NCBI GenBank assembly: GCA_964625775.1
Contig: CAZVEH010000049.1
Coordinates: 1 to 17,907 of the forward strand
Source of the DNA: GCA-2786165 sp964625775
GTDB taxonomy: Bacteria; Pseudomonadota; Gammaproteobacteria; Legionellales; Legionellaceae
Direction of reading: 5' to 3'
Length of the DNA stretch: 17,907 bases
Shown here: piece after piece, positions 1 to 7,471 of the stretch
How the letters are laid out: each line of letters begins with the position of its first letter
Numbering within the stretch: position 1 is the stretch's first letter
Made by a program: the position numbers and the translations under genes
Notes under the pieces: model-generated
What the model saw: only the letters and a program-made list of their open reading frames with translations
Databases searched by the model: none
What the model was told of the DNA's origin: nothing

Positions 1-55
1 GCCACACGACAGGAGATCCCTCGCTGCGCTCGGGATGACGTGGGGAGTTACTAGT
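1..55. repeat. Left copy of 55-bp terminal inverted repeat
   Basis: These 55 bases are the exact reverse complement of 17853-17907, and identity stops right after ACTAGT. The core ATCCCTCGCTGCGCTCGGGAT (12-32) is itself an imperfect palindrome of a dispersed type common in bacterial genomes. Because both window ends fall exactly on this repeat, it most likely marks where an assembly broke at a multi-copy sequence. Confidence 0.9.
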
Positions 56-168
56 TGAGCCACAAATGACTAATAAATATACATTAAATGGTTTGTTATG
101 GTACAATAAAGCACCTGGTTGTTTGATGGCTGATTGGCGTATAAAGGCTGTGCCAATAAGAGAGGCTT

Positions 169-2661
169 ATGTTTGCTTTAAGACGTGTTGATCATTCATC
201 TTCTGAAACCATACTTCCCGCGGGCAATCAACATCCGTATTATGGACAGCCCCATGGTTTGTCTAGCTTTAACTCTGGACATGAAACATCACTATCGCAA
301 AACGCAGAAGAGAATCTGGGTTTTTTAGATGTTTTTTTTGAGCAATTGATTGAACACAACCCAGATCAAACATCTAGTACACCTAATGCATTACTTATTA
401 GATTTTATAATCAATTAAAAAACAACCAATTTGAAGCTGCGATTCAAACTATAAAAGATAATCCTCATTGTTTACAGCAGATGCATCACCTATTGCCGAT
501 GACTCAGTTGACACAATTTTTTTTGTTTTTATTAAGAAAAAAATTAGTCCTGATCATTCAACCCATGTGGGAAAGCAATACCCTACTCGCATCGTATTTT
601 AGTGGCAAACCGATTCAAATACAGCTCCCCAATGCAGCAAGAATTATCGAGACTAAAACCTATGAACTCACCCTACAGGAGTTAATTGCAAACTTTACCG
701 TTGCTTTGGACAGTCAATATCATCCTGTTATCCAAGCTATGTGGGAGGGCAATACATTACTCGCATCGTATTTTAGTGGTAAAGAAGTTGAAGTAGCCCG
801 GTTCACCGATGTAGAAGGACCCCAAGCAACGGAAAAGTGGCAACTGAACATGCTGCAATTGATTGCTAATTTTAAAGCTGCCCTGAACTGTAAAAATCTT
901 ATTGTCATCCAATCGATGTGGAAGAAAGATACACTACTCGCCTCGTATTTTAGTGGCAAACCAATTAAAATTCAGGGTACCGATGCAGGGGGACGACTGC
1001 AAACTCAAAGCCACCAACTCACCACACCTGAGTTAATTGCTAATTTAAAATCGGCCTTAGTCATTAAACATCCCGCACTCATCAGGTCCATCTGGGACAA
1101 CAATCCGCTAGTCGCAGCTTATTTTAGTGGCCAACCGATTCAAGTAAAACGCCTCAATGGGCAAGGGATTATCCAAACTCAACCCTACCAAATCACTCTA
1201 CAGGAATTAGTTGCTAATTTTAACGCCGCTTTGGCCAGTCAATATCTTGATATCATCAAATGCCTATGGGACAACAATCCACAACTCGTGGCCTATTTTA
1301 GTGGCAAACCGATTCAAGTAAACCACCCCAATGCACAAGGAATTATCCAGCCTCAAACCCCCAAACTCACCATGCCAGAGTTAATTGCTAACTTTAACGC
1401 CGCTTTGGCCGGCCACTATCCTGCTGTGGTCAAATCCCTCTGGGACAACAACCCACAACTCGCAGACTATTTTAGTGGCGAAGCGATTCAAGTAAATCTC
1501 CTCATCGCACAAGGAATTATGCAACCTCAAACCTGCAAACTCACCATGCCAGAGTTATTTGCTAATTTTAAGGCGGCATTGGCCGGTGAATATCCTGAGG
1601 TCATCAACGCCATTTGGGGGCGAAATAGACTCTTCACATTCTATTTCAGTGGTAACCCAATTCCAGTGCAGCTCGTCAATCCGCAAGGAATGATCCAGAC
1701 TGAAATTTGGCAACTCACCATGCCGGAGTTAATTGCTAATTTTAACGCCGCTTTGGCCAGTAGATATCTTGTTGTCATCGAAGGCATGTGGCACACCAAT
1801 CCGGTAGTGGCAGCCTATTTTAGTGGCCAACCGATTCAAATAAAATCACCCAATGCACAAGGAATTATCCAGACTCAAACTTGGCAACTCCCCATGCCGG
1901 AATTACTTGCTAATTTTAACACCGCTTTGGCCGTTCATTCTGTCGTTGTCATTCAATCCATGTGGAATTGTAACAACTCACCGTTACAAGTTGCCATAAA
2001 AACACTTGATGATTCGGCGTTAACAACATTAATAGAAAATGTGTTAGCGAACATCCATCATCTAAAAGATGAATTCACCCGGGTTTTTCTAGACTCTATT
2101 TCAAACCAGCTGATATTAGAAACCTGTTTAAATAAAAAAAATAAAAAAAAACCAAACAATCGTATCACAACTCAAATTGGCTTTTTGAATGCACGGTTAG
2201 CATCTATCGCGTCTGCTGCCGCAATCTCCTCCAGCAGTAATACTGTACAACAAGATGCTTTAATTGTTGAGACCGAAGAAGCTGCACCTATCGCAAAAAA
2301 TATAGCTTTACCTTTTGCAGTAAGTTGGGAAAATGATGATGAATTACAAGCTATGATAAATTGGGAAAATGAGAATGAATTACCGGCTACAAATGATGAA
2401 TTACCAGCCACAATAAATGGCGAAGAAATTGATGATGAATTAGAAGCTATATTAGATTGGGAAAATGATGATGAATTAGAAGAACTTCTAGAGAGTATCC
2501 ATGATGATGAACATGGAATAACATCATCTTCCAGCGCCCTTCCCCTGATTGCAAATAGTATGTTTACACAATCAACCCACGATCATGCACAAAAAGACCG
2601 TAAGCGTTTAAGAGGTGAAGAAATGCCTCCTAACGGTCCGAGCAAGCTTCAAAAAAATTAA
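169..2661 (+). CDS. Large 58-residue-repeat protein, possible ankyrin-like effector
   Basis: This gene encodes 830 residues with no recognised enzymatic domain. The ATG at 169 follows an AGAGAGG ribosome site. Residues 1-125 are a non-repetitive N-terminus. Residues about 128-590 hold eight copies of a 58-residue unit marked by YFSG at 143, 201, 260, 318, 376, 434, 492 and 550, then a broken ninth unit. Each unit has a helix pair like ANFNAALAGHYPAVVKSLWD, which recalls the second half of an ankyrin repeat (A-A-x-x-G-H-x-x-V-V-K-x-L), and an inserted segment YFSGxPIQV...IIQTQ. A lysine cluster (NKKNKKKP) lies near residue 652. Residues about 719-783 repeat W-E-N-D-D-E-L acidic blocks, and the C-terminus has KDRKRLR. 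There is no signal peptide or membrane segment. The architecture suits a host-directed scaffold protein, which is inference. The ankyrin relation is suggested by pattern only. Confidence 0.85.
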   Translation: MFALRRVDHSSSETILPAGNQHPYYGQPHGLSSFNSGHETSLSQNAEENLGFLDVFFEQLIEHNPDQTSSTPNALLIRFYNQLKNNQFEAAIQTIKDNPHCLQQMHHLLPMTQLTQFFLFLLRKKLVLIIQPMWESNTLLASYFSGKPIQIQLPNAARIIETKTYELTLQELIANFTVALDSQYHPVIQAMWEGNTLLASYFSGKEVEVARFTDVEGPQATEKWQLNMLQLIANFKAALNCKNLIVIQSMWKKDTLLASYFSGKPIKIQGTDAGGRLQTQSHQLTTPELIANLKSALVIKHPALIRSIWDNNPLVAAYFSGQPIQVKRLNGQGIIQTQPYQITLQELVANFNAALASQYLDIIKCLWDNNPQLVAYFSGKPIQVNHPNAQGIIQPQTPKLTMPELIANFNAALAGHYPAVVKSLWDNNPQLADYFSGEAIQVNLLIAQGIMQPQTCKLTMPELFANFKAALAGEYPEVINAIWGRNRLFTFYFSGNPIPVQLVNPQGMIQTEIWQLTMPELIANFNAALASRYLVVIEGMWHTNPVVAAYFSGQPIQIKSPNAQGIIQTQTWQLPMPELLANFNTALAVHSVVVIQSMWNCNNSPLQVAIKTLDDSALTTLIENVLANIHHLKDEFTRVFLDSISNQLILETCLNKKNKKKPNNRITTQIGFLNARLASIASAAAISSSSNTVQQDALIVETEEAAPIAKNIALPFAVSWENDDELQAMINWENENELPATNDELPATINGEEIDDELEAILDWENDDELEELLESIHDDEHGITSSSSALPLIANSMFTQSTHDHAQKDRKRLRGEEMPPNGPSKLQKN
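553..1980 (+). repeat. Eight tandem 174-bp coding repeats
   Basis: The codon block for YFSG recurs at 595, 769, 946, 1120, 1294, 1468, 1642 and 1816. The spacing is 174 bp except for one interval of 177 bp. Some units are nearly identical in DNA, for example the stretches starting at 1378 and at 1726 that encode ELIANFNAALA. This points to recent duplication or gene conversion. The outer units are more diverged than the central ones. Confidence 0.9.
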
Positions 2662-2688
2662 AGGAGTAGATTCCAAAACTGGCATTCA

Positions 2689-2920
2689 CAGGACTGACGC
2701 AAAACACAGGGTGAGATCACGTCTGAATGAATATGAGTCTACTCTTCGTCTTTGCGAACAAAGTGAAGCAATCCAGATCGATTCTCAATTGAAATACCGA
2801 TCTGGATTGCTTCGCTATCGCTCGCAAAGACGATGTATTGCTTTAAGTGATACAAATTAATTCACTCATGCGGTTGCCCTGACGCAAAGCCTAGTGGTCG
2901 GGCAACTTTTGGTTTAAGGT
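2689..2920 (+). repeat. Remnant of palindromic family B, split by the 175-bp element
   Basis: CAGGACTGACGCAAAA at 2689-2704 matches the end of the element at 17505 (CAGGACTTACGTAAAA) apart from one or two bases. To the right of the 175-bp insertion, 2882-2917 continues as a diverged copy of the same arm, including GGTCGGGCAACTTTTG against GGTCGAGGCAAGTTTTG. The two halves join once the insertion and its target duplication are removed. The other arm of this copy was not found. Confidence 0.6.
2707..2881 (+). mobile_element. 175-bp MITE-like element, copy 1
   Basis: The element starts CAGGGT and ends CCCTG. It is flanked by a decayed 10-bp direct repeat, ACGCAAAACA (2697-2706) and ACGCAAAGCC (2882-2891), 8 of 10 identical. 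The centre, 2747-2832, is a large inverted repeat with CGTCTTTGCG and CGCAAAGACG as outer arms and CAATCCAGATC / GATCTGGATTG inside. It has no coding capacity for a transposase. The copy at 8230-8404 is the same length, lies in the opposite orientation and is about 94% identical. It was probably mobilised in trans by an unidentified transposase. A short open frame through it is a by-product of the repeat. Confidence 0.85.
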
Positions 2921-2959
2921 GGCCTAATTCAAAACACCCCACTTAGTCTAAAAATAAAC

Positions 2960-2965
2960 TATAAT
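2960..2965 (+). promoter_or_regulatory. Possible -10 box for the small secreted protein
   Basis: An exact TATAAT lies about 30 bases upstream of the ATG at 2995. No convincing -35 hexamer sits at the usual distance, so this is a weak call. The ribosome site AAGAGGG lies 5 bases before the ATG. Confidence 0.3.
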
Positions 2966-2994
2966 GATATATATCAACCCAAAAAGAGGGCTCC

Positions 2995-3225
2995 ATGATC
3001 ATACGTGTGTTTATATGTGCAGTAAGTCTCATCTTAACTTGTAGTACCTACGCCTGGGTTGCTGAACGCGGTTATGCTCACCGTGGTGGAGACTATTACA
3101 ACAACGGTTGGGCCGCTCATGGCGTGGTCATTGGCGTACCTGAAGGGGCTTATTATGGCTATGGATGTTCGATCATTCAAAGTTGTGGTGAGAATGGCTG
3201 CGCTAATCGCCGCGTTTGTAGGTAA
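2995..3225 (+). CDS. Small secreted Cys-containing protein
   Basis: This is a 76-residue protein. Residues 1-20 (MIIRVFICAVSLILTCSTYA) form a clear Sec signal peptide with likely cleavage after TYA. The mature part is about 56 residues. It is rich in Tyr and Gly (GGDYYNNGWAAHG, VVIGVPEGAYYGYG) and ends in a four-cysteine tail (GCSIIQSCGENGCANRRVC), which suggests two disulfides in the periplasm or outside the cell. The VIGVP...YYG plus C-terminal Cys layout recalls small conserved exported proteins of Legionella and Coxiella, but I recognise no named family. A putative -10 box and a good ribosome site precede it, so it looks like a stand-alone gene. It lies between two palindromic repeats. 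The function is unknown. Confidence 0.75.
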   Translation: MIIRVFICAVSLILTCSTYAWVAERGYAHRGGDYYNNGWAAHGVVIGVPEGAYYGYGCSIIQSCGENGCANRRVCR

Positions 3226-3235
3226 TCTTTACCGC

Positions 3236-3292
3236 ACTAACGCAAAACCTCAAGATCGGTGCTTAGCGAGGGGATCGAGGTTTTGCGTTAGT
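3236..3292. repeat. 57-bp hairpin related to palindromic family B
   Basis: ACTAACGCAAAACCTC (3236-3251) and GAGGTTTTGCGTTAGT (3277-3292) form perfect 16-bp arms around a 25-base loop. Read on the minus strand, its first 31 bases match the end of the 17505-17628 element at 26 of 31 positions. It sits 10 bases after the stop of the small secreted gene and could halt transcription, but no T-run follows, so repeat origin is the better reading. Confidence 0.75.
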
Positions 3293-3400
3293 CGTGCTTA
3301 AAAACTCGCGACAGCAAGCAGACCAGTCTATGAACTGAGTGGAACCCCTAACACATTCCCATCAAATCATCGTCTCAGACTCGAAAACACAGCAAAATTA

Positions 3401-3409
3401 TGGTATCAT
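3401..3409 (+). promoter_or_regulatory. Possible extended -10 promoter of gyrB
   Basis: TGGTATCAT fits an extended -10 (TG-n-TATCAT) about 40 bases before the ATG at 3450. No good -35 is visible. It lies inside a possible GTG-initiated extension of gyrB, which argues against that longer start. Confidence 0.3.
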
Positions 3410-3449
3410 TGACGATAGTTTTAAAGCGTATCGCCACCGAGGGCCAGGC

Positions 3450-5873
3450 ATGAGTGCTGAAATGACAACGACCTATGATTCCACCAATATTAAAGTCTTA
3501 AAAGGCTTAGATGCGGTCAGAAAAAGACCTGGTATGTATATTGGCGATACAGATGATGGTACTGGTTTACACCATATGGTCTTTGAAGTGGTTGATAATG
3601 CCATTGACGAAGCATTGGCTGGACATTGTTCTGAGATCAACGTCGTCATTCATGCAGATGAATCCATTACCGTGAATGACGATGGTCGCGGTATTCCTGT
3701 AGACATCCACCAAGAAGAGGGTCGTTCTGCTGCAGAAGTCATCATGACTATCTTGCATGCTGGTGGTAAATTTGATGACAACTCTTATAAAGTCTCAGGC
3801 GGATTACATGGGGTAGGCGTCTCCGTGGTGAATGCCTTGTCAGAATCATTACATTTGGTCGTGCGCCGCGAAGGCAAAATTCATGAACAACATTATCAAC
3901 ACGGCGAGCCCCAGGCACCCCTAGCTGTGACCGGGTCTAGTGACACCACGGGTACTCAAATTTGGTTCAAACCCAGTGCAAACACCTTTACTCATATTGA
4001 ATTTTCGTATGATATTTTGGCACGTCGTTTACGTGAGCTGTCTTTTTTGAACTCAGGGGTTCGTATTCATTTAAAAGATGAGCGCACCGATAAGTCTGAC
4101 ATCTTTTGTTACGAAGGTGGTATCACAGCGTTTGTCGAATATTTAAACCGCAACAAAACTCCTATTTTTCCAAATGTTTTCTCCATGCAAACCGAAAAAG
4201 ACAATATTGGTATCGAACTGTCCATGCAGTGGAATGATACCTATCAAGAAAACCTTTTATGTTTCACCAATAATATCCCACAACGTGATGGCGGTACTCA
4301 TTTAGCGGGATTTCGTTCTGCATTGACCCGAACACTAAATAATTATATCGAACAAGAGGGGTTTGCTAAAAAAGCCAAAGTTGCGACCACTGGCGACGAT
4401 GCGCGTGAAGGATTAACGGTTGTTTTATCTGTTAAAGTACCTGATCCTAAATTTTCATCACAAACCAAAGATAAACTCGTATCATCAGAAGTCAAAGCCG
4501 CTGTTGAGTCTGCAGTCGCTGATAAATTTCATGATTTCTTATTAGAAAACCCTGCAGTCGCTAAAATCATTGTGGGCAAAATGATTGATGCAGCCAGAGC
4601 ACGAGAAGCTGCGCGTCGCGCTCGGGATTTGACCCGCCGTAAAGGCGCGCTCGACATTGCTGGGCTGCCGGGCAAATTGGCCGATTGCCAAGAAAAAGAC
4701 CCCGCTTTATCAGAGCTTTATATCGTAGAGGGAGATTCTGCGGGTGGTTCGGCTAAGCAAGGACGTGACCGTAAATATCAGGCGATTTTACCGCTTAAGG
4801 GTAAAATTCTAAACGTCGAAAAAGCACGTTTTGATAAAATGCTTTCCTCTCAGGAAGTAGCAACCTTGATCACCGCCCTGGGCTGCGGCATTGGTCCTGA
4901 TGAATATGATCCCGACAAAACCCGATATCATCGCATCATCATCATGACCGACGCGGACGTCGATGGTGCCCACATTCGCACTTTGCTATTGACGTTCTTT
5001 TATCGACAAACGCCAGAGTTGATCACACGGGGTTATATTTATATTGCTCAGCCCCCTCTCTACAAGGTTAAACAAGGAAAACAAGAACAATACGTCAAAG
5101 ATGACGATGCTTTATTTGAATTCCTCACTTTAAGTGCCCTGGATGGCGCGGCTTTTTATCCATCCAAAGATGCACCCGCTATTTCTGCAATGGCTTTGAG
5201 CCAAAAAGTAGCTCAGTTTCGCCGCTTAGAACAATTGATTCAGCGATACGCTCGACGCTATCATCATGACTTATTAAAACAAATCATTCATTTACCTCTG
5301 TTAGAGAGCCAGCATTTCCAGAATCACGAGCATATGCAGCAGTGGGCAACGCAATTACAAACATACCTCAACCAATTGGATTTAAAAACCCAAGAGTTTA
5401 TAGTAAATTTGGTCACCAACCCCGAAAATGAAACACATCTGCCCAGGATCATTGTGCGGCAACATGGCAGCGATCACCCGATTGTCCTCAATAAAGAATT
5501 TTTATTGTCTAAGGACTATCAGGAAATGCATACCATCAATACTGACCTTGTGGCTCTGGTAGAGGAAGGCGCATGGATACAGCGTGGCGAGAAAAAGCAA
5601 GTCATGACATCTTTTGAGCAAGGATTAATATGGCTTATGTCAGAAGCAAAGCGTGGGCAGACCATACAACGCTACAAGGGCTTGGGTGAAATGAACCCTG
5701 AACAACTATGGGAAACAACCATGGATCCCAATGTACGTCGTATGCTTCAAGTCACTATTGAAGACGCAGTATCTGCTGATGAAATATTTACCACTTTAAT
5801 GGGCGATCAGGTTGAACCGCGTCGCGAATTTATTGAAAACAATGCGCTCGAAGCAGAAAATATTGATATTTAA
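3450..5873 (+). CDS. gyrB: DNA gyrase subunit B
   Basis: This is the ATPase and TOPRIM subunit of DNA gyrase, which introduces negative supercoils together with GyrA. The product has 807 residues, against 804 in E. coli. The GHKL ATPase region shows FEVVDNAIDEALAG (catalytic Glu about 46), DDGRGIPVD and GGLHGVGVSVVN. The TOPRIM region shows EGDSAGG (Glu about 427) and TDADVDGAH (Asp about 501/503/505), followed by the gammaproteobacterial insertion and the C-terminal YKGLGEMNPEQLWETTMDP. No key residue is missing. The frame extends up to a GTG at 3339, but the ATG at 3450 has GAGGG six bases upstream. An ATG at 3462 (MTTTYDS) matches the E. coli N-terminus and is the alternative. recF, the usual upstream partner in the dnaA-dnaN-recF-gyrB cluster, is absent, so gyrB has been relocated or the cluster split. 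Confidence 0.98.
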   Translation: MSAEMTTTYDSTNIKVLKGLDAVRKRPGMYIGDTDDGTGLHHMVFEVVDNAIDEALAGHCSEINVVIHADESITVNDDGRGIPVDIHQEEGRSAAEVIMTILHAGGKFDDNSYKVSGGLHGVGVSVVNALSESLHLVVRREGKIHEQHYQHGEPQAPLAVTGSSDTTGTQIWFKPSANTFTHIEFSYDILARRLRELSFLNSGVRIHLKDERTDKSDIFCYEGGITAFVEYLNRNKTPIFPNVFSMQTEKDNIGIELSMQWNDTYQENLLCFTNNIPQRDGGTHLAGFRSALTRTLNNYIEQEGFAKKAKVATTGDDAREGLTVVLSVKVPDPKFSSQTKDKLVSSEVKAAVESAVADKFHDFLLENPAVAKIIVGKMIDAARAREAARRARDLTRRKGALDIAGLPGKLADCQEKDPALSELYIVEGDSAGGSAKQGRDRKYQAILPLKGKILNVEKARFDKMLSSQEVATLITALGCGIGPDEYDPDKTRYHRIIIMTDADVDGAHIRTLLLTFFYRQTPELITRGYIYIAQPPLYKVKQGKQEQYVKDDDALFEFLTLSALDGAAFYPSKDAPAISAMALSQKVAQFRRLEQLIQRYARRYHHDLLKQIIHLPLLESQHFQNHEHMQQWATQLQTYLNQLDLKTQEFIVNLVTNPENETHLPRIIVRQHGSDHPIVLNKEFLLSKDYQEMHTINTDLVALVEEGAWIQRGEKKQVMTSFEQGLIWLMSEAKRGQTIQRYKGLGEMNPEQLWETTMDPNVRRMLQVTIEDAVSADEIFTTLMGDQVEPRREFIENNALEAENIDI

Positions 5874-5893
5874 CCTTATGATGCGGAGTTTCA

Positions 5894-6553
5894 ATGCATA
5901 AATTATGGCTGTCAGGCGTATTCTTTCTATCGGCACTCTTATCAGGTTTTGCGACTGCAAGTAGTGCCTATGGGGTTCATGAAGATCATCCTTATGAATA
6001 TAGCATCAAAAAAGATATTTATAAGCTGTATGAGATTTATCAAATCAACTCGCCGCGCAAAGATACTTATGCTGGGTCGGTCAAAAAGAGTCCATTTCGC
6101 CTACGCAGAACCTATGATTTATCTAACCAGGCTGGCTGGCAAGCCACCGGAGTCATACCCATTATTTCGTCCGGAAGCTTATACAACTGGGCCAAAGATA
6201 TTGATATTTATGATACACGTGGTGTAAAAATTGGTTTTATTGATGGTAATCTTGCAACCTTTGAAGCAGCAAAATTTGATTTTTACGAGTATGATGCCGC
6301 AGGCAATGCTCTTAAAATTGGTACAGCATACTCCAATGCACAGTTTGATCGGTTTGTCGTATTTGGTGCCACAAATGATCCGCGTCCAATCGCCGAAATC
6401 AATCGCCATCTTAGCGAAAAAACCTGGACCGTCACAGTGCATTATCCTGAAATGATCGATGATCGTATCATCCGAATTTTCTCAGCTTTTGCCATCGATT
6501 ACGAAGATCAATTTTTAAAACCAACATCATGCGTAAATTGCACGATTTTATGA
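5894..6553 (+). CDS. Secreted LURP-one-related / tubby-like fold protein
   Basis: This is a 219-residue protein. Residues 1-22 are a Sec signal peptide (MHKLWLSGVFFLSALLSGFA, cleavage near ATA-SS), so it is probably periplasmic or exported. The mature part contains strand-rich segments typical of the LURP-one-related/tubby C-terminal-like fold: DIYDTRGVKIGFIDG, FDFYEYDAAGNALKIG, FVVFG, PIAEINRHLSEKTWTVTV, and the closing DRIIRIFSAFAIDYED. This assignment is by pattern memory. Family members bind lipids or have unknown roles in bacteria. GGAG lies upstream of the ATG, and the gene starts 20 bases after gyrB, so it may be cotranscribed with it. Its 3' end overlaps the convergent membrane-protein gene by 46 bp. 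The C-terminus has two cysteines (SCVNC). Confidence 0.8.
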   Translation: MHKLWLSGVFFLSALLSGFATASSAYGVHEDHPYEYSIKKDIYKLYEIYQINSPRKDTYAGSVKKSPFRLRRTYDLSNQAGWQATGVIPIISSGSLYNWAKDIDIYDTRGVKIGFIDGNLATFEAAKFDFYEYDAAGNALKIGTAYSNAQFDRFVVFGATNDPRPIAEINRHLSEKTWTVTVHYPEMIDDRIIRIFSAFAIDYEDQFLKPTSCVNCTIL

Positions 6554-7152
6554 TCTAGGAAATGTATCCCGTAGTAGCCACAACATGTCACCACAATTTT
6601 GCTTGGGATTAAAAAAATCAGCGTGCCCAAAAGGTATGAACTAAACTTGATACGAGTTAACCCCAGGCCATAATTCACTAAATTATAAGGAATGAAGGGT
6701 GTCAATCTTAGTAGAGCCACAGATTGCCACCCTTTGCGTTCGATCTGCGTTACCAGTTTCTGAATTCGCATGTTTGCACCCAGTGTATACGCATCAGTCC
6801 GCAAGTACCGACTGATACAAAACCCACACATAGCACCCAAGGTTGCACCCGACACATTCATAAACACACCCATCACAGGCCCAAACAAAGCCCCGCCTGC
6901 AAGCACCAAGAACGTAGTAGGCAAACAAAAAACGCTCATGAAACAATAAAGCAATAAAAATCCTAAAGGCATAAACATCCCAAGCAAGGCGAGCTTAGCC
7001 AGCATAAACTGCAGGTGATGCGCGAAAACAAAAAAAATTGCCGTAAAAAAAATAACCGCCAATAACCAACGAGCTTTTGTGAGACGCACACTCATGACAT
7101 CAATAATTTTGCTGGGCATCAAAGTGCGAAGGAATAACATCGGCTTTATCAA
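6508..7152 (-). CDS. TVP38/TMEM64 (VTT/DedA) family membrane protein
   Basis: This is an integral inner-membrane protein of about 214 residues. Hydrophobic segments cover ARWLLAVIFFTAIFFVFA, LGMFMPLGFLLLYCFMSVF, and the VTT signature GGALFGPVMGVFMNVSGATLGAMCGF. Next come RLTPFIPYNLVNYGLGLTRI and a last hydrophobic stretch, FSSYLLGTLIFLIPS. This G-x-x-x-G rich pattern is characteristic of the family, whose members act in lipid scrambling and membrane homeostasis. The open frame reaches 7209. The best start is a TTG at 7152, with AGGAGT on the minus strand at 7164-7159, six bases away. An ATG at 7095 (MSVRLTKARWLL) is a shorter alternative. It is convergent with the secreted gene and shares 46 bp with it at the 3' ends. 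Confidence 0.88.
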   Translation of the reverse strand: MIKPMLFLRTLMPSKIIDVMSVRLTKARWLLAVIFFTAIFFVFAHHLQFMLAKLALLGMFMPLGFLLLYCFMSVFCLPTTFLVLAGGALFGPVMGVFMNVSGATLGAMCGFCISRYLRTDAYTLGANMRIQKLVTQIERKGWQSVALLRLTPFIPYNLVNYGLGLTRIKFSSYLLGTLIFLIPSKIVVTCCGYYGIHFLDHKIVQFTHDVGFKN

Positions 7153-7334
7153 CAGTGAACTCCTGGTATTAAGGGGTATTGCTATACAAAGCAGCGTCGT
7201 CGCAAGCAATACAATTGGTGTGCTAAATCTATCGCCACCCTTGAGGATAACGACACATTATAAAAACGAATCCGCTATTGAATAAATCATAAAACGTGAT
7301 ATCTTTAGCCGCAATTAGAAAAAAGACCCTATAT

Positions 7335-7363
7335 TTGCATTAAGTGTTAAATTATTATATAAT
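7335..7363 (+). promoter_or_regulatory. Likely promoter with a structured leader
   Basis: TTGCAT (7335-7340), a 17-base spacer and an exact TATAAT (7358-7363) form a plausible sigma-70 promoter for the gene at 7472. The leader of about 100 bases can fold into AAAGTAG/CTACTTT (7372-7378 with 7398-7404) and CTGGAAT/ATTCCAG (7414-7420 with 7430-7436). No known riboswitch was recognised. Confidence 0.45.
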
Positions 7364-7471
7364 TTGTCGACAAAGTAGCGACAGTGCCAATCACTATCTA
7401 CTTTATCCTGACACTGGAATTATAAGCTGATTCCAGATCATTGAGTAGATTTTTATAACAGGAGTTTTATT

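Noticed and set aside
2615..2860. 81-residue plus-strand frame after the repeat protein
   Set aside because: It runs through the 175-bp palindromic element (LRLCEQSEAIQ is the translated repeat) and overlaps the end of the large gene.
3059..3301. 80-residue frame overlapping the small secreted gene
   Set aside because: It is an out-of-frame shadow that continues into the 3236-3292 hairpin, whereas the other frame has a signal peptide and ribosome site.
3339..3449. GTG-initiated N-terminal extension of gyrB
   Set aside because: The extra 37 residues do not match GyrB, no ribosome site precedes the GTG, and a promoter-like sequence lies inside.
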